Below, one piece after another: positions 55,561 to 64,000 of a stretch of DNA of 64,000 bases (its first letter is position 1; every line of letters starts with the position of its first letter). The stretch comes from Sphingobacterium sp. HMA12. Lineage in GTDB: Bacteria > Bacteroidota > Bacteroidia > Sphingobacteriales > Sphingobacteriaceae. The position numbers were made by a program, and so were the translations under genes. The notes under the pieces are model-generated. The model did no database searches and was not told where the DNA came from. It was given only the letters and a program-made list of their open reading frames with translations. The stretch lies in the NCBI RefSeq assembly GCF_002933815.1, contig NZ_BEYR01000003.1, forward strand, positions 1 through 64,000. Reading direction: 5' to 3'.

Positions 55561-56286
55561 ATGAATATTTACGATCTTGTTATAGCCGATAAGGAAAAGA
55601 TAGCACTAGCGGATGTTTTTTTAGCGGCGGATAGCCGGCAGAAGCTCCTGCAGCTGATCAAGGAACATCGTTATATCCGCGAACTCTCGGAGTATGGCCT
55701 GCCTGTAAGCAATAAGATTTTACTGCACGGTTATTCTGGCTGTGGAAAGACAACAACGGCAAAAGCGCTGGCGACAGCACTCGACAAGCCCATCTATGTG
55801 TTGAATTTAAGCAACCTGATCTCGTCCCGTATCGGTGAAACTTCGCAGCATATCAAACAGGTCTTTGATAAGGCTGGTCGTGAAAAAGCTGTGCTGTTTC
55901 TGGATGAGTTTGACCAGATTGGGAAAGCTCGTATCAGTGAAGAGAAAGATGTGGGTGAGATGCGCCGTCTCGTGAATACGATTATCCAGCTGATCGACTA
56001 TTTTCCGGCTCAAGCAGTACTGATTGCGGCAACCAATCATCCCGAAATACTGGACACAGCGATTATCCGGCGATTCCAGCTTCGCTTGGCTTTTGAATTG
56101 CCGACTCAGGTACAGTTGGATGCGTATTACGATAAGCTATTTTTGCCTTTTCCGCAATATGACGCGCTGGTATCACGTATCTATGGGATTTCTTATGCCG
56201 AAGCAAAAGATTATACTTATGATGCCGTTAAATTCCTACTGATTGCGGCGCTCGAACAGACAGAAAAGCAGGGACAGGAAAGCTAA
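55561..56286 (+). CDS. Small single-domain AAA ATPase
   Basis: 241 residues, a lone AAA module. Walker A is GYSGCGKTTTAKALA, Walker B VLFLDEFDQIG, sensor 1 IAATNHPE, and arginine finger IIRRFQLRL. There is no N-terminal substrate domain beyond ~55 residues. In some Bacteroidota a similar ATPase sits beside a subtilisin-like (S8) peptidase; that partner is not here. It follows folB and precedes hsp20, with its own -7 box. A chaperone or remodelling role is only a guess. Confidence 0.85.
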   Translation: MNIYDLVIADKEKIALADVFLAADSRQKLLQLIKEHRYIRELSEYGLPVSNKILLHGYSGCGKTTTAKALATALDKPIYVLNLSNLISSRIGETSQHIKQVFDKAGREKAVLFLDEFDQIGKARISEEKDVGEMRRLVNTIIQLIDYFPAQAVLIAATNHPEILDTAIIRRFQLRLAFELPTQVQLDAYYDKLFLPFPQYDALVSRIYGISYAEAKDYTYDAVKFLLIAALEQTEKQGQES

Positions 56287-56421
56287 AGCCCTATTTTGAA
56301 GTTTTGTCAAATTAAATTCTTCTGAAAACAGTTTGTCTACTGTGACGTTAATGCTATAACGGATAATGGGACATCGGCCCGTACCAATGACAAAAGCGTT
56401 CAATTTTAAAGCTATTTTAAA

Positions 56422-56437
56422 TATTGATATGTCAATA
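56422..56437. promoter_or_regulatory. Imperfect palindrome upstream of hsp20
   Basis: TATTGATATGTCAATA has 6-bp perfect arms (TATTGA / TCAATA), 130 bases upstream of the hsp20 start. It could be an operator, but no known heat-shock element matches. The rest of 56287-56566 is AT-rich without other clear signals. Confidence 0.3.
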
Positions 56438-56566
56438 TGTCTTTTGTTTCTGTGGTTAAATGACATTTTGTCTTTGTTTTGCGAATGGTACGTGAATTGA
56501 ATATTCCTTACAAAAGAGTTAGAAAATAAAGCTTAACAAAAAATAAAAAAATTAGGAGGACAAAAA

Positions 56567-57010
56567 ATGGCATTAATTAAATTCCCTACAAAAAGTTTAA
56601 ACACCGATGCAGTAAACCCATTTGTGAATACCGTATTTGACAATCTGTTCAACGACAATTTTATCTCAGATCGTTTGGTATCACGTGTTCCTGCAGTAAA
56701 TATCTCGGAATCTGAAAAATCATTTAAGATTGAAATGGCCGCTCCGGGGTTGGATAAGTCAGATTTTAAAATCAATGTGGATAAAAATTTGATCACGATT
56801 TCAGCAGAAAAAAAAGACGAACAAACAAGTGAGGACAAATTGTACAGCAAAAAAGAATTCAATTATAGTTCGTTTTCAAGATCATTTACTTTACCCGAAA
56901 CTGTTGACTATAGCAATATTGAGGCAGCTTACGAAGGTGGAATATTGATCTTAACTGTCGGTAAGAAAGAAGACGCGATCATTGCGAAGCGTTTGATCGA
57001 AGTAAAATAG
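56567..57010 (+). CDS. Small heat-shock protein (Hsp20 family)
   Basis: 147 residues. The alpha-crystallin domain spans ~40-145: VNISESEKSFKIEMAAPGLDKSDFKINVD, FSRSFTLPETVDYSNIEAAYEGGILILTV. It is an ATP-independent holdase that keeps unfolded proteins soluble in the cytoplasm. An unusually good AGGAGGA ribosome site (56554-56560) precedes the ATG, pointing to high expression. Monocistronic, with a strong terminator. Confidence 0.95.
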   Translation: MALIKFPTKSLNTDAVNPFVNTVFDNLFNDNFISDRLVSRVPAVNISESEKSFKIEMAAPGLDKSDFKINVDKNLITISAEKKDEQTSEDKLYSKKEFNYSSFSRSFTLPETVDYSNIEAAYEGGILILTVGKKEDAIIAKRLIEVK

Positions 57011-57086
57011 TTTATATAACGGGCACCGTCTGACTTAGGGTTGACGGATGTTTCATAAGATAGTTTTTAGGTTTAGTTTATGTTTT

Positions 57087-57125
57087 AATCCCCCGGCATC
57101 CATTTAGATTCCGGGGGATTTTTTT
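57087..57125 (+). terminator. Terminator of hsp20
   Basis: A 10-bp stem AATCCCCCGG / CCGGGGGATT followed by seven T. The T run overlaps the end of the convergent thioesterase gene. Confidence 0.9.
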
Positions 57126-57561
57126 ATCCAATTTCTTCGTATCCTGTGGCACGTGGCACTTTATCCAAATAGGGTTCCATTTCTTCGGGCAGTTTGGTCA
57201 GCTTTCGTCGTTTTAAATCAAGCCAGGCGCCGTCAACGTTGACCGTACAACACAGTGCTCCATCCTTGCGGTAGACCTGATGTACAAAAGAAAATCGGCT
57301 GTTTGTCTTATTGTATTTGGTTAATTCGACCTTTACCTGTACATACTCGTCGAGATGTACTTCCTTGGAGTAGATCAGCTCTTCCCTGAATAGAATCGGT
57401 CCGATCTGAAACTCGGCGAACTTATGCAGCGAAAAGCCCATTTTATTTAACATATTGCTCCGTGCCTGTGCACAGATATCCGCATAAGCAGAATGGCGCA
57501 TGTGTCTATTGGCATCGATTTGAGCCCAAATAACCTGACCCTCGTAAAATATATTTTCCAT
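57124..57561 (-). CDS. Acyl-CoA thioesterase (4HBT, YbgC-like)
   Basis: 145 residues from ATG 57561; the upstream extension is rejected. The hot-dog fold active-site region is AQIDANRHMRHSAYADICAQ with the Asp/His motif, followed by RSNMLNKMGFS and GPILFREELIYSKEV. It should hydrolyse acyl-CoA thioesters in the cytoplasm; the chain specificity is unknown. It converges on hsp20. Confidence 0.88.
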   Translation of the reverse strand: MENIFYEGQVIWAQIDANRHMRHSAYADICAQARSNMLNKMGFSLHKFAEFQIGPILFREELIYSKEVHLDEYVQVKVELTKYNKTNSRFSFVHQVYRKDGALCCTVNVDGAWLDLKRRKLTKLPEEMEPYLDKVPRATGYEEIG

Positions 57562-57683
57562 AATTATTATCCTGATTTGCCTCCTTTTTATGAACAATTT
57601 ACATATTTTTAACTTAAGCTGTAACACTTTGTTTGTTTGCTATACTTATCACCTGAAAAGATCTTAAAAGTAAAATTTACCCA

Positions 57684-58187
57684 GTGGCCCATTCGGAAAC
57701 AGAATTTCTTCGGTTGATTGACGAAAATAAAGGAATTATCGTCAAGGTGAGCCGTATGTATATGGATGACCATGAGGGGCGGCAGGATCTTTATCAGGAA
57801 ATTGTATATCAGCTCTGGAAGTCCTACGCCTCATTTAAGCAGCAAAGTAAGTTTTCGACCTGGATGTACCGTGTCGCATTGAATACCGCGATGGTATTTT
57901 TAAAAAAAGAGAAGAAACAGCAGATTTACGATAGCCTCGAGGAACGTCACGATTTTCCGGAAGAGTCCTATAATCCGGATAAAGATGAGCAGCTAAAAAT
58001 ATTCTATCAGGCAGTACATGAATTAAACGCTGTGGAAAAAGCATTGATCTTTTTATTTCTGGAAGGCCAGAGCCACCGCGAAATAGCCGCGCATTTAGGA
58101 ATATCTGAAGTGAATGCGCGGGTTAAATTAAATCGTACCAAAGAGCGGATTCAACAAATCATTAAAAAATACAATTATGAATTTTGA
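57684..58187 (+). CDS. ECF-type sigma factor
   Basis: 167 residues. Region 2 (EGRQDLYQEIVYQLWKSYASFKQQSKFSTWMYRVALNTA) and region 4 (AVEKALIFLFLEGQSHREIAAHLGISEVNARVKLNRTKER) are complete, with the normal linker between. The start is a GTG at 57684; no in-frame ATG occurs before region 2. It overlaps the next gene by 11 bases, which is a typical sigma/anti-sigma arrangement. The target promoters are unknown. Confidence 0.93.
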   Translation: MAHSETEFLRLIDENKGIIVKVSRMYMDDHEGRQDLYQEIVYQLWKSYASFKQQSKFSTWMYRVALNTAMVFLKKEKKQQIYDSLEERHDFPEESYNPDKDEQLKIFYQAVHELNAVEKALIFLFLEGQSHREIAAHLGISEVNARVKLNRTKERIQQIIKKYNYEF

Positions 58188-58818
58188 TGAATTAAAAAAA
58201 TCTTGGCAAGAACAGCCTATGGATGAGGATTTACAAAATCCAAACCTTAAACATTATAGGGAAGTCGGCAATATCATGGCCAAACTGAGACGCAATATCA
58301 AACGTGAATTTATTTCCTGGGTGGTCTGCATGTTTTTTCTGATCGCCGTACCTATGCTACCTATCTATAAAATCTCCGGGTATGCGGCTTTTGCCTATTA
58401 CTTTTTTATTGTCCAAATCTCCCTGTCAAGCCTGCTTTACTACCGTAGATTTTATTATCTAATCAAAAGTGCCAGACAGATTGATCTGCTCGCGTCCCGT
58501 GAACATCTCCTGAAGTTGTATTATGACCTTAAATACGCCGTAGAGACCTATCGTATTGTAGCCTATGTGATGATTCCCCAGGGCTTATTTCTTTACCTCA
58601 TTATGATTGGCCAAAATAGGGCCGTCGCCTGGTTTGAAAAATTATACCACTTCAAAGAAACGTTACAACAGGATCCCAACTTTATTTTATGGATCATCTT
58701 GTCTGCAATTATTTCGATTGTAATTATTGTATTGATTACTGAAATTATGATCCGTGTCTATTACGGGGATTACGTCAAACAGATCAAAGAAAATTTGGAT
58801 CAGATGGAAGCAGAATAG
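58177..58818 (+). CDS. Membrane protein, probable anti-sigma partner
   Basis: 213 residues. A short cytoplasmic N-terminus (MNFDELKKSWQEQPMDEDL) precedes about four membrane helices, followed by a charged C-terminal helix. No zinc-anti-sigma motif (HxxxCxxC) is present, and it is not a FecR-like protein. The role is inferred from its 11-base overlap with the ECF sigma gene and its opening NFDELKKSWQE, which is common in proteins encoded next to such sigma factors in Bacteroidota. Confidence 0.6.
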   Translation: MNFDELKKSWQEQPMDEDLQNPNLKHYREVGNIMAKLRRNIKREFISWVVCMFFLIAVPMLPIYKISGYAAFAYYFFIVQISLSSLLYYRRFYYLIKSARQIDLLASREHLLKLYYDLKYAVETYRIVAYVMIPQGLFLYLIMIGQNRAVAWFEKLYHFKETLQQDPNFILWIILSAIISIVIIVLITEIMIRVYYGDYVKQIKENLDQMEAE

Positions 58819-58932
58819 CTTGTTTTTGGACGGCTGAAATCTGTTGGAAAAATGAATTTTTACTTTCAGCAAACCCTGATGCGAAAAAGGTAAGGTTTTT
58901 GTTCCGTATCTTGTTTTCGAAAACCCTTGTCC

Positions 58933-60588
58933 ATGATATACAATCCGACCAAGAAATTACAGCGAAGTTCCCAGATATTAAGCATATTGGCAAAATATGG
59001 TTTCAAGGATGCTATTGCCCGGCTGCCATGGAAGGGGCCAAGATCGAGCTTAGAACGTAATATTGATGTCGATAAGATTAGTGTATACACACGTATTCGA
59101 ATGGCTTTGGAGGAGCTTGGGCCTGCTTTTATCAAGTTAGGGCAGTCTGCTTCCACACGCGAAGGACTGCTCCCGAAAGACCTTGTCGAGGAACTCAAAC
59201 GCCTGGAGGACAATGTGCCGCCCTTTGAAGTCAACATCCAGGAGTACCTTGCAGAGGAACTGGGATTAGACGGTATAGAACAATTTGAGACCATCGATAC
59301 CGAACCCTTTGCTGCAGCATCTATCGCACAGGTTTATCGGGCAACCTTAAAAGACGGAACTAAAGTCGTTTTAAAGGTTCGTAGGCCCGGAATAGATGAG
59401 GTCATGCGTGTTGATCTTGCGCTCATGCGGGATATCGCCAAGATCCTGACCATGTACAACGATGCCCTGGAGAATCTTAATCTTTCGCTGATTGTCGAAT
59501 CTTTTGCAATGACCCTGCAGGAAGAAATGTCACTGGTCATAGAAAGGCATAACATCGAACGCTTTGCCAAGAATTTTAAAGGCAACAAACTGATCAAAGT
59601 GCCCAAAGTCTATCCTGATCTTTCTACCGACCGTGTGCTCTGTATGGAATACCTCGACGGATTCAAAGTGACAGATGTTGCTGAAATCAAACGGCGAGGA
59701 ATGGACGTGGAGACCTTAGTGAAAAATGGGATCAACCTCTACCTGGAACAGGTGATTATCCATGGTTTTTTTCATGGCGATCCGCACCCCGGTAATATGA
59801 TGGTTATGCCTGATGGCCGTATCGCCTTTCTGGACTTTGGCAACATGGGGAAATTGCTCGGAATTGACCGACGGCAGCTCGAAGAGTTTATTCAGTCCGC
59901 TATTTCCGAAGATGCAGTTCGGCTCGCCGACGTTATTGAAGATGTGGCTGTCGTGAGCCATATCCCTGACCGAAATCAGTTTGAACGCTCGCTTTACGAA
60001 ATATTCGACATGATCGATAATGTTTCCCTCGGTGATCTTAGTCTCGATCTGCTGTTCAATAAACTCTGGAAAATCATCGGTGACAATCGTTTGTATTTTC
60101 CAGAATATATCTATCAGCTTATGCGTGGCATCTCACTGATGGAAGGTATCGGCCGTCAGCTTTATCCTGATCTGAATATCATGGAAAGCATTAAGCCCTT
60201 TGCGCGTCGGATTATGATGGAGCGGCTTTCGCCAGAAGCTATTTTCAAGAAAGGAAAACATAAGATCGAATCTTTCGCACGGGATGTGGAAAAGCTTCCA
60301 GAGGACATGCGCGCCTTAGTACGCCTTTTTCGTACCGGGAATTTTACGCTTAACCATCGCTTGATCAGTGCACGTTCGTTCAATGCCATTCTCCGTAAAG
60401 GGGTAAACCGGATTGTGATCGGTATTATGTTTATGTCCCTCAACTTATTGGGAGGAATGGTTATTGTCGCACGTATTGAACCTCAATGGCTGGGGATCCC
60501 TGTTTTTGCCTGGATATGTCTGGGGTCGGCATGGGTCTTTGCGGTTTATTTGTTTATCGCCATGATCAGGGCGAAGGATAATGATTAA
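58933..60588 (+). CDS. ABC1/UbiB-family atypical kinase
   Basis: 551 residues from ATG 58933; a TTG two codons earlier is less likely. Family motifs: FIKLGQSASTREGLLP (KxGQ), AAASIAQVYRATLKDGTKVVLKVRRPG (Ala-rich loop and Lys), FHGDPHPGNMMV and IAFLDFGNMG. Two C-terminal membrane helices anchor it. UbiB-type proteins help quinone synthesis or lipid handling as ATPases. No ubi or men genes are adjacent apart from ubiD, 16 kb away. Confidence 0.93.
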   Translation: MIYNPTKKLQRSSQILSILAKYGFKDAIARLPWKGPRSSLERNIDVDKISVYTRIRMALEELGPAFIKLGQSASTREGLLPKDLVEELKRLEDNVPPFEVNIQEYLAEELGLDGIEQFETIDTEPFAAASIAQVYRATLKDGTKVVLKVRRPGIDEVMRVDLALMRDIAKILTMYNDALENLNLSLIVESFAMTLQEEMSLVIERHNIERFAKNFKGNKLIKVPKVYPDLSTDRVLCMEYLDGFKVTDVAEIKRRGMDVETLVKNGINLYLEQVIIHGFFHGDPHPGNMMVMPDGRIAFLDFGNMGKLLGIDRRQLEEFIQSAISEDAVRLADVIEDVAVVSHIPDRNQFERSLYEIFDMIDNVSLGDLSLDLLFNKLWKIIGDNRLYFPEYIYQLMRGISLMEGIGRQLYPDLNIMESIKPFARRIMMERLSPEAIFKKGKHKIESFARDVEKLPEDMRALVRLFRTGNFTLNHRLISARSFNAILRKGVNRIVIGIMFMSLNLLGGMVIVARIEPQWLGIPVFAWICLGSAWVFAVYLFIAMIRAKDND

Positions 60589-60667
60589 ATGGCTTGTTGG
60601 CATTAACCTATTTTTTTGAATGATTTGTACAATGAATAATCTCGGATAACGTAATAGCACAATACAT

Positions 60668-61456
60668 ATGATGGAAATCAATCTCATTGGAAAAAAGGCC
60701 CTAATCGGCGCTAGTTCTGCCGGTATCGGCGCGGGCATTGCCCGAGTGTTGGCATCCTGTGGAGTTTCAGTTACCCTAGCGTCACGCAGTGAGCAGAAAC
60801 TGAAGCATACGTTGGACAGCTTGGATACTTCAAAAGGGCAGCGGCATCAATATATCTTGGTCGACTACAATGATCACGAGGCCTATAAGGTAAAAATAGA
60901 TGGCTATTTTCAGTCAAATAAAGTGGATATCCTGGTCAATAATTCCAATGGGCCACAGGCGGGGACGATTGACCAGAAAAACCTGGCGGACTACCAGCAT
61001 GCCTTCGAACTTTTGTTCCAGAATCATTGCTATACGACTTCCTGCGCATTACCCTATATGTTGGCAAATCAATATGGACGGGTGATCAATGTATCGTCCT
61101 CTACAGTTAAGGAGCCTGTGTCCAACCTGGTTTTGTCCAATACCATCCGCACCGCATTGATCAGCTGGAGCAAATCGCTTTCGGACGATGTCGCAAAAGA
61201 TGGCGTAACAGTCAATAGTATCTTAACAGGGTTATTCGATACCGAAAGGATTCAATCGTTGACCAATATGGATGCACAGCGGTTGGGTATTTCGTATGAG
61301 GAAGCGCTACAGTTACGCCTAAAACAGGTGCCGGCAGCACGCCTGGGTAAGCCTGAGGAATATGGTTATCTGGTGGCCTTTATTTGCTCGGAGTACGCCA
61401 ACTATCTCACGGGGACCAATATCCCCTTGGACGGCGGTATGTTAAAAGGGTTGTAA
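60668..61456 (+). CDS. Short-chain dehydrogenase/reductase-like, Tyr-less subgroup
   Basis: 262 residues. The Rossmann motif is GASSAGIGAGIARVLA; NNSNGPQAG replaces NNAG. After INVSSSTVKEP the usual catalytic YxxxK is replaced by SNTIRTALISWSKSL, with no Tyr. A group of 3-oxoacyl-ACP-reductase-like SDRs shows this same pattern, so the enzyme may work differently or not at all as an oxidoreductase. The C-terminal GTNIPLDGGMLKGL is normal. Single gene. Confidence 0.82.
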   Translation: MMEINLIGKKALIGASSAGIGAGIARVLASCGVSVTLASRSEQKLKHTLDSLDTSKGQRHQYILVDYNDHEAYKVKIDGYFQSNKVDILVNNSNGPQAGTIDQKNLADYQHAFELLFQNHCYTTSCALPYMLANQYGRVINVSSSTVKEPVSNLVLSNTIRTALISWSKSLSDDVAKDGVTVNSILTGLFDTERIQSLTNMDAQRLGISYEEALQLRLKQVPAARLGKPEEYGYLVAFICSEYANYLTGTNIPLDGGMLKGL

Positions 61457-61513
61457 GGTAAAAAAGAAATTCGCCCGAGAACGGGGAGCTTCTGACTAAG
61501 TAGCTGTAAGCTT

Positions 61514-61551
61514 TTAAAAAAGTGGCTATCCAAAATCTTGGGTAGCCACTT
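61514..61551 (-). terminator. Terminator of the yceI-like gene
   Basis: Stem AAGTGGCTATCC / GGGTAGCCACTT (one G-T pair) with an 8-base loop; the minus strand continues with U6. It also faces the end of the SDR gene. Confidence 0.85.
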
Positions 61552-61583
61552 CTCCTCAGTCTGTGTGATTTAAAAATCTTTGT

Positions 61584-62177
61584 TTAGTTCAATACCAACT
61601 CCGTATTGACGATAATGTCCACATCCGAAGCAACAGCTTCTACACCCGAAGGTAACTTGTCGTTGTATTTTATACCAAAATCATGGCGGTTAATTTTAGC
61701 TTTTGCTGTAAAGCCTGCACGTGTTTTTCCCCAAGGATCCGTAATAACACCACCATTTTGAGTGACATCGAAGGTTACTTTCTTCGTTACGTCACGGATG
61801 GTCAAATCTGCTACCATGATGTATTTACCTTTCACCTTGGCATTTTTGAAGGTAACTGATTTTAAAGTCATTTTTGGAAACTTCTCTGCGGCAAAGAAAT
61901 CATCCGTTTTTAAGTGATTGTCACGTGCTTCAATGCGGGTATCAATGCTATTGACATCAATGGAGAAATTTACTTTTGCATTGTTGAAACTTGTTGCGGT
62001 TGCGGTTTCTACTGTTCCCTCCACTTTGGTAAACTGACCGTCAACGAAGCTGATTCCAAGGTGTTTTACATCGAATCTTGCATTGGTATGTCCGGGGTCT
62101 GCCGACCATTTTACTTGTGCTACAGCAACATTAACCATTAATACTGCTACTGCCAGAAATTGGAAAAATCTATTCAT
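61584..62177 (-). CDS. YceI-family exported lipid-binding protein
   Basis: 197 residues from ATG 62177. The signal peptide (FFQFLAVAVLMVNVAVA) is followed by the YceI lipocalin-like fold: WSADPGHTNARFDVKHLGIS, FSIDVNSIDTRIEARDNHLKTDDFF, and GFTAKAKINRHDFGIKYN. Relatives bind isoprenoid lipids in the periplasm. Single gene. A Crp/Fnr gene lies just upstream in the same direction. Confidence 0.93.
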   Translation of the reverse strand: MNRFFQFLAVAVLMVNVAVAQVKWSADPGHTNARFDVKHLGISFVDGQFTKVEGTVETATATSFNNAKVNFSIDVNSIDTRIEARDNHLKTDDFFAAEKFPKMTLKSVTFKNAKVKGKYIMVADLTIRDVTKKVTFDVTQNGGVITDPWGKTRAGFTAKAKINRHDFGIKYNDKLPSGVEAVASDVDIIVNTELVLN

Positions 62178-62284
62178 GTTGTTTTCTATTTGTTTATTTA
62201 TCAAACGTTTAATTGTTTAGAATGTTTGTTTGAACAAGCTTTTGCAAAGGTGGGATAATCTTAAATAGAAAAAATTGATGTAGA

Positions 62285-62872
62285 TCAAGAATTTCGATTG
62301 GGCTTTAAAATTTGTCTTTTTAGACGGCTCAAAAACTCTTGTGTGACCCCGAGATAGGAGGCCAGTTGCATATTTGATATCCGCGGATAGATTTTAGGAT
62401 ACCTTTTGATAAAATCCAGGTAGCGTTCCTGGGCCGTAAAACCTATGCTTGATATGATACGGTGCTGGGAGGCGATTTGTGCCCGTTGGGCCATAATTCT
62501 GGAAAGCTTCTCATAGATCGGATGGTCCTCGTACAGTTTGTCTTTATCTGTTTTCGATAAGGTAAGTACAACCGAATCTTCCAGGGCCTGGATATTCTGC
62601 AGGGCCGGTTCCTGAGAATTAAAACTGGCAATATCACCCACCCACCAGTCTTCGATGGCAAACTGTAGGATATGTTCGATACCATCGGCTGTGACATAGA
62701 ATGACTTAAACAGCCCGCTGACGACATAGGCCTCGTAGTGACAGATTTCACCGGCCCTTAAAAAGTATTCCTTTTTCTTGATTTTTCTGACATGATAACG
62801 CGATATAATATCATTTAATTCTTCTTCGCTGACATTGATGCGCTGCTTGACAAATTCCTTGAATTGTTCCAT
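62285..62872 (-). CDS. Crp/Fnr-family transcriptional regulator, copy 2
   Basis: 195 residues from ATG 62872; the TTG-initiated extension is less likely. Beta-domain: IKKKEYFLRAGEICHYEAYVVSGLF; HTH: QLASYLGVTQEFLSRLKRQIL. One Cys is in the beta-domain, and no Fnr-type Cys cluster is present. It shares its plan with the regulator at 45864-46439 and probably responds to a different signal. It is 107 bases upstream of the YceI gene and might control it. Confidence 0.85.
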   Translation of the reverse strand: MEQFKEFVKQRINVSEEELNDIISRYHVRKIKKKEYFLRAGEICHYEAYVVSGLFKSFYVTADGIEHILQFAIEDWWVGDIASFNSQEPALQNIQALEDSVVLTLSKTDKDKLYEDHPIYEKLSRIMAQRAQIASQHRIISSIGFTAQERYLDFIKRYPKIYPRISNMQLASYLGVTQEFLSRLKRQILKPNRNS

Positions 62873-63147
62873 TAGAGTGTAAAATACGAAATTTTGCACT
62901 GCTAATTTAATAAGCCGGTTGATTTCAGCCAATTTTAAAACAAAATAATTTATGCTGCCGAGGATAGGATAAAAAATAGCTGTATTTGCTGGATACTAAT
63001 AATATGAAGACCCAGGAATCCATTGATTGAACATTTTGGTGTAATATTTGAACAAAGGAAATGGAATTCAACTTGGTTTCATCAATAATTGGTATCTTTT
63101 ATTGAAATTTTAAATTTTGGTAGAAGTCCAACGTTAAACATGTTCTA

Positions 63148-63687
63148 ATGAAGTTTGTAGCACCTAATAAACTTGAAAATGATAAGGTCGTATTAAAATT
63201 GATTGGCCCGGACGATTTTGATGTCCTGTATCAAGTGGCCAAAGATCCGTTGATATGGGAGCAACACCCGAATAAAGACCGCTGGAAAGAAGATGTCTTT
63301 CGTTCTTTTTTTGATGCGGCACTGGAAAGTAAAGCAGCTTACCTTATTTTGGATAAAGCAACGGGCGAATGCATAGGAAGCACCCGTTACTATGGTTTAA
63401 ATGAGGCTGAAAAGTCTATTTTTGTTGGCTTTACCTTTTATGCAAGAGCCTATTGGGGGGCGGGAATAAATCCTTTGGTCAAGGAAATGATGTTTGACTT
63501 TGCCTTTAATTTTGTGGATAGGATCTATTTGCATGTAGGCGCCGAAAATTACCGTTCACAAAAAGCGGTAGAACGTTTGGGTGCGAGCAAGGTGGCTGAA
63601 AAAATGGTCTCTTATGTCAACGAGCCCGAACGCAAGAATTTTGAATATGCCCTGGATAAGTCCACATGGCTCAGAGCCAAGCGATAA
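63148..63687 (+). CDS. GNAT-family N-acetyltransferase
   Basis: 179 residues, RimJ/RimL-like. KLENDKVVLKLIGPDDFDVLYQ is the usual first strand and helix; IGSTRYYGLNEAEKSIFVGFTFYARAYWGAGINPLVKEMMFDFAF gives the acetyl-CoA site, and VGAENYRSQKAVERLGA the last helix. The substrate is unknown. The 275 bases upstream hold a weak TATCTTTT near 63090 and nothing else clear. Confidence 0.88.
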   Translation: MKFVAPNKLENDKVVLKLIGPDDFDVLYQVAKDPLIWEQHPNKDRWKEDVFRSFFDAALESKAAYLILDKATGECIGSTRYYGLNEAEKSIFVGFTFYARAYWGAGINPLVKEMMFDFAFNFVDRIYLHVGAENYRSQKAVERLGASKVAEKMVSYVNEPERKNFEYALDKSTWLRAKR

Positions 63688-63707
63688 ACAGCTGTTTTGT
63701 AGCTGAA

Positions 63708-64000
63708 TTATCCCTTGACACCACTCAATATGCTGCCGATAATAACAGTCAAGACAATCAATGTAATGATGATATAGAGTTTATCTTTTTCAATAACAAA
63801 ACCGAAGAGGGAGCCAATTACCCGTACAATCGGCGTACAAATCAAGAGCAAAACCCCAAGTTGTATAATTTGGGGGATATTTTTGTTGAATACACCAACG
63901 ATGATCCCATGGATGGTGGTATTGGATTTTCCCTCACCGATAAAGTCTCTGTAGTTGGGAACTGAATCCTGTCCATGGACAACCAGATACCAGATGCCGC
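63708..64000 (-). CDS. DUF1634-like membrane protein, 3' part
   Basis: The minus strand is open from the window end to TTA at 63708-63710, about 97 codons. The translated part has two hydrophobic helices with GVLLLICTPIVRVIGSLFGF and YIIITLIVLTVIIGSIL, matching the DUF1634 layout in which TP-x-RV and a following F-x2-E-x-D are typical. DUF1634 proteins often lie next to a TauE/SafE sulfite-exporter-like gene, which would be just outside the window. Only the C-terminal part is visible. Confidence 0.6.
   Translation of the reverse strand, partial: GIWYLVVHGQDSVPNYRDFIGEGKSNTTIHGIIVGVFNKNIPQIIQLGVLLLICTPIVRVIGSLFGFVIEKDKLYIIITLIVLTVIIGSILSGVKG

Overview
The window reads as chromosome of a Bacteroidota bacterium, most likely family Sphingobacteriaceae (Sphingobacterium-like). 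Reasons: a partial SusD/RagB gene; two Omp85/TamB-type envelope genes; an rpsL-rpsG-fusA-rpsJ str cluster; many promoters that show only the Bacteroidota -7 box TAnnTTTG; Crp/Fnr regulators of the Bacteroidota type; and DUF6520/MauE, DUF4342, HopJ and DUF1080 genes. The family and genus are inferred. No tRNA, rRNA, CRISPR array, transposase or integrase was seen. Almost all of the sequence is ordinary housekeeping and envelope genes.

Layout. 1-2.2 kb: end of a susD gene, then a convergent pair (small DUF6520-like protein and a MauE-like membrane protein). 2.2-6.4 kb: accessory region with two unrecognised overlapping genes, a membrane-anchored LytTR-like regulator and a small Cys-rich protein. 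6.5-12.2 kb: outer-membrane barrel, str operon, an 18-unit repeat array and a small lipoprotein. 12.2-18.7 kb: RNase R, Fur-family repressor, transaldolase-like aldolase, MFS exporter, retropepsin-like protease, malate dehydrogenase. 18.9-26.5 kb: Omp85 (TamA-like) lipoprotein and a 1763-residue TamB, translationally coupled. 26.9-35.6 kb: DoxX, DUF4342, valyl-tRNA synthetase, two tandem LTA-synthase-like sulfatases and an unknown membrane protein. 35.8-41.3 kb: 2-oxoglutarate dehydrogenase E2 and E1, and a DASH-type photolyase/cryptochrome. 41.8-48.4 kb: NAD(P)-binding protein, UbiD decarboxylase, HopJ, VOC protein, Crp/Fnr regulator, asparagine synthetase. 48.6-57 kb: M28 peptidase, polysaccharide deacetylase, CDP-alcohol phosphatidyltransferase, DPP-IV-like peptidase, DUF1080 protein, FolB, AAA ATPase, Hsp20. 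57-64 kb: thioesterase, ECF sigma factor with a probable membrane anti-sigma partner, UbiB-family kinase, SDR, YceI, a second Crp/Fnr regulator, GNAT, and a partial DUF1634 gene.

The most unusual signal lies between genes. At three places there are degenerate tandem arrays with a strict 20-21 bp step: 11 units at 2190-2414 (steps of 21 or 24 only), 4 units at 4627-4697, and 18 units in exact 21-bp register at 11053-11427. A short two- to three-unit relative lies at 26622-26690. The first and third share a core, AATnATTT, although the rest of the unit differs. They sit in a probable mRNA leader (MauE gene), upstream of a promoter (gene at 3848-4540), and upstream of the ribosomal str operon. 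The 21-bp step is two helical turns and is also the spacing of LytTR-type direct-repeat operators. A LytTR-like gene lies beside the second array. What the arrays do is not known from the sequence.
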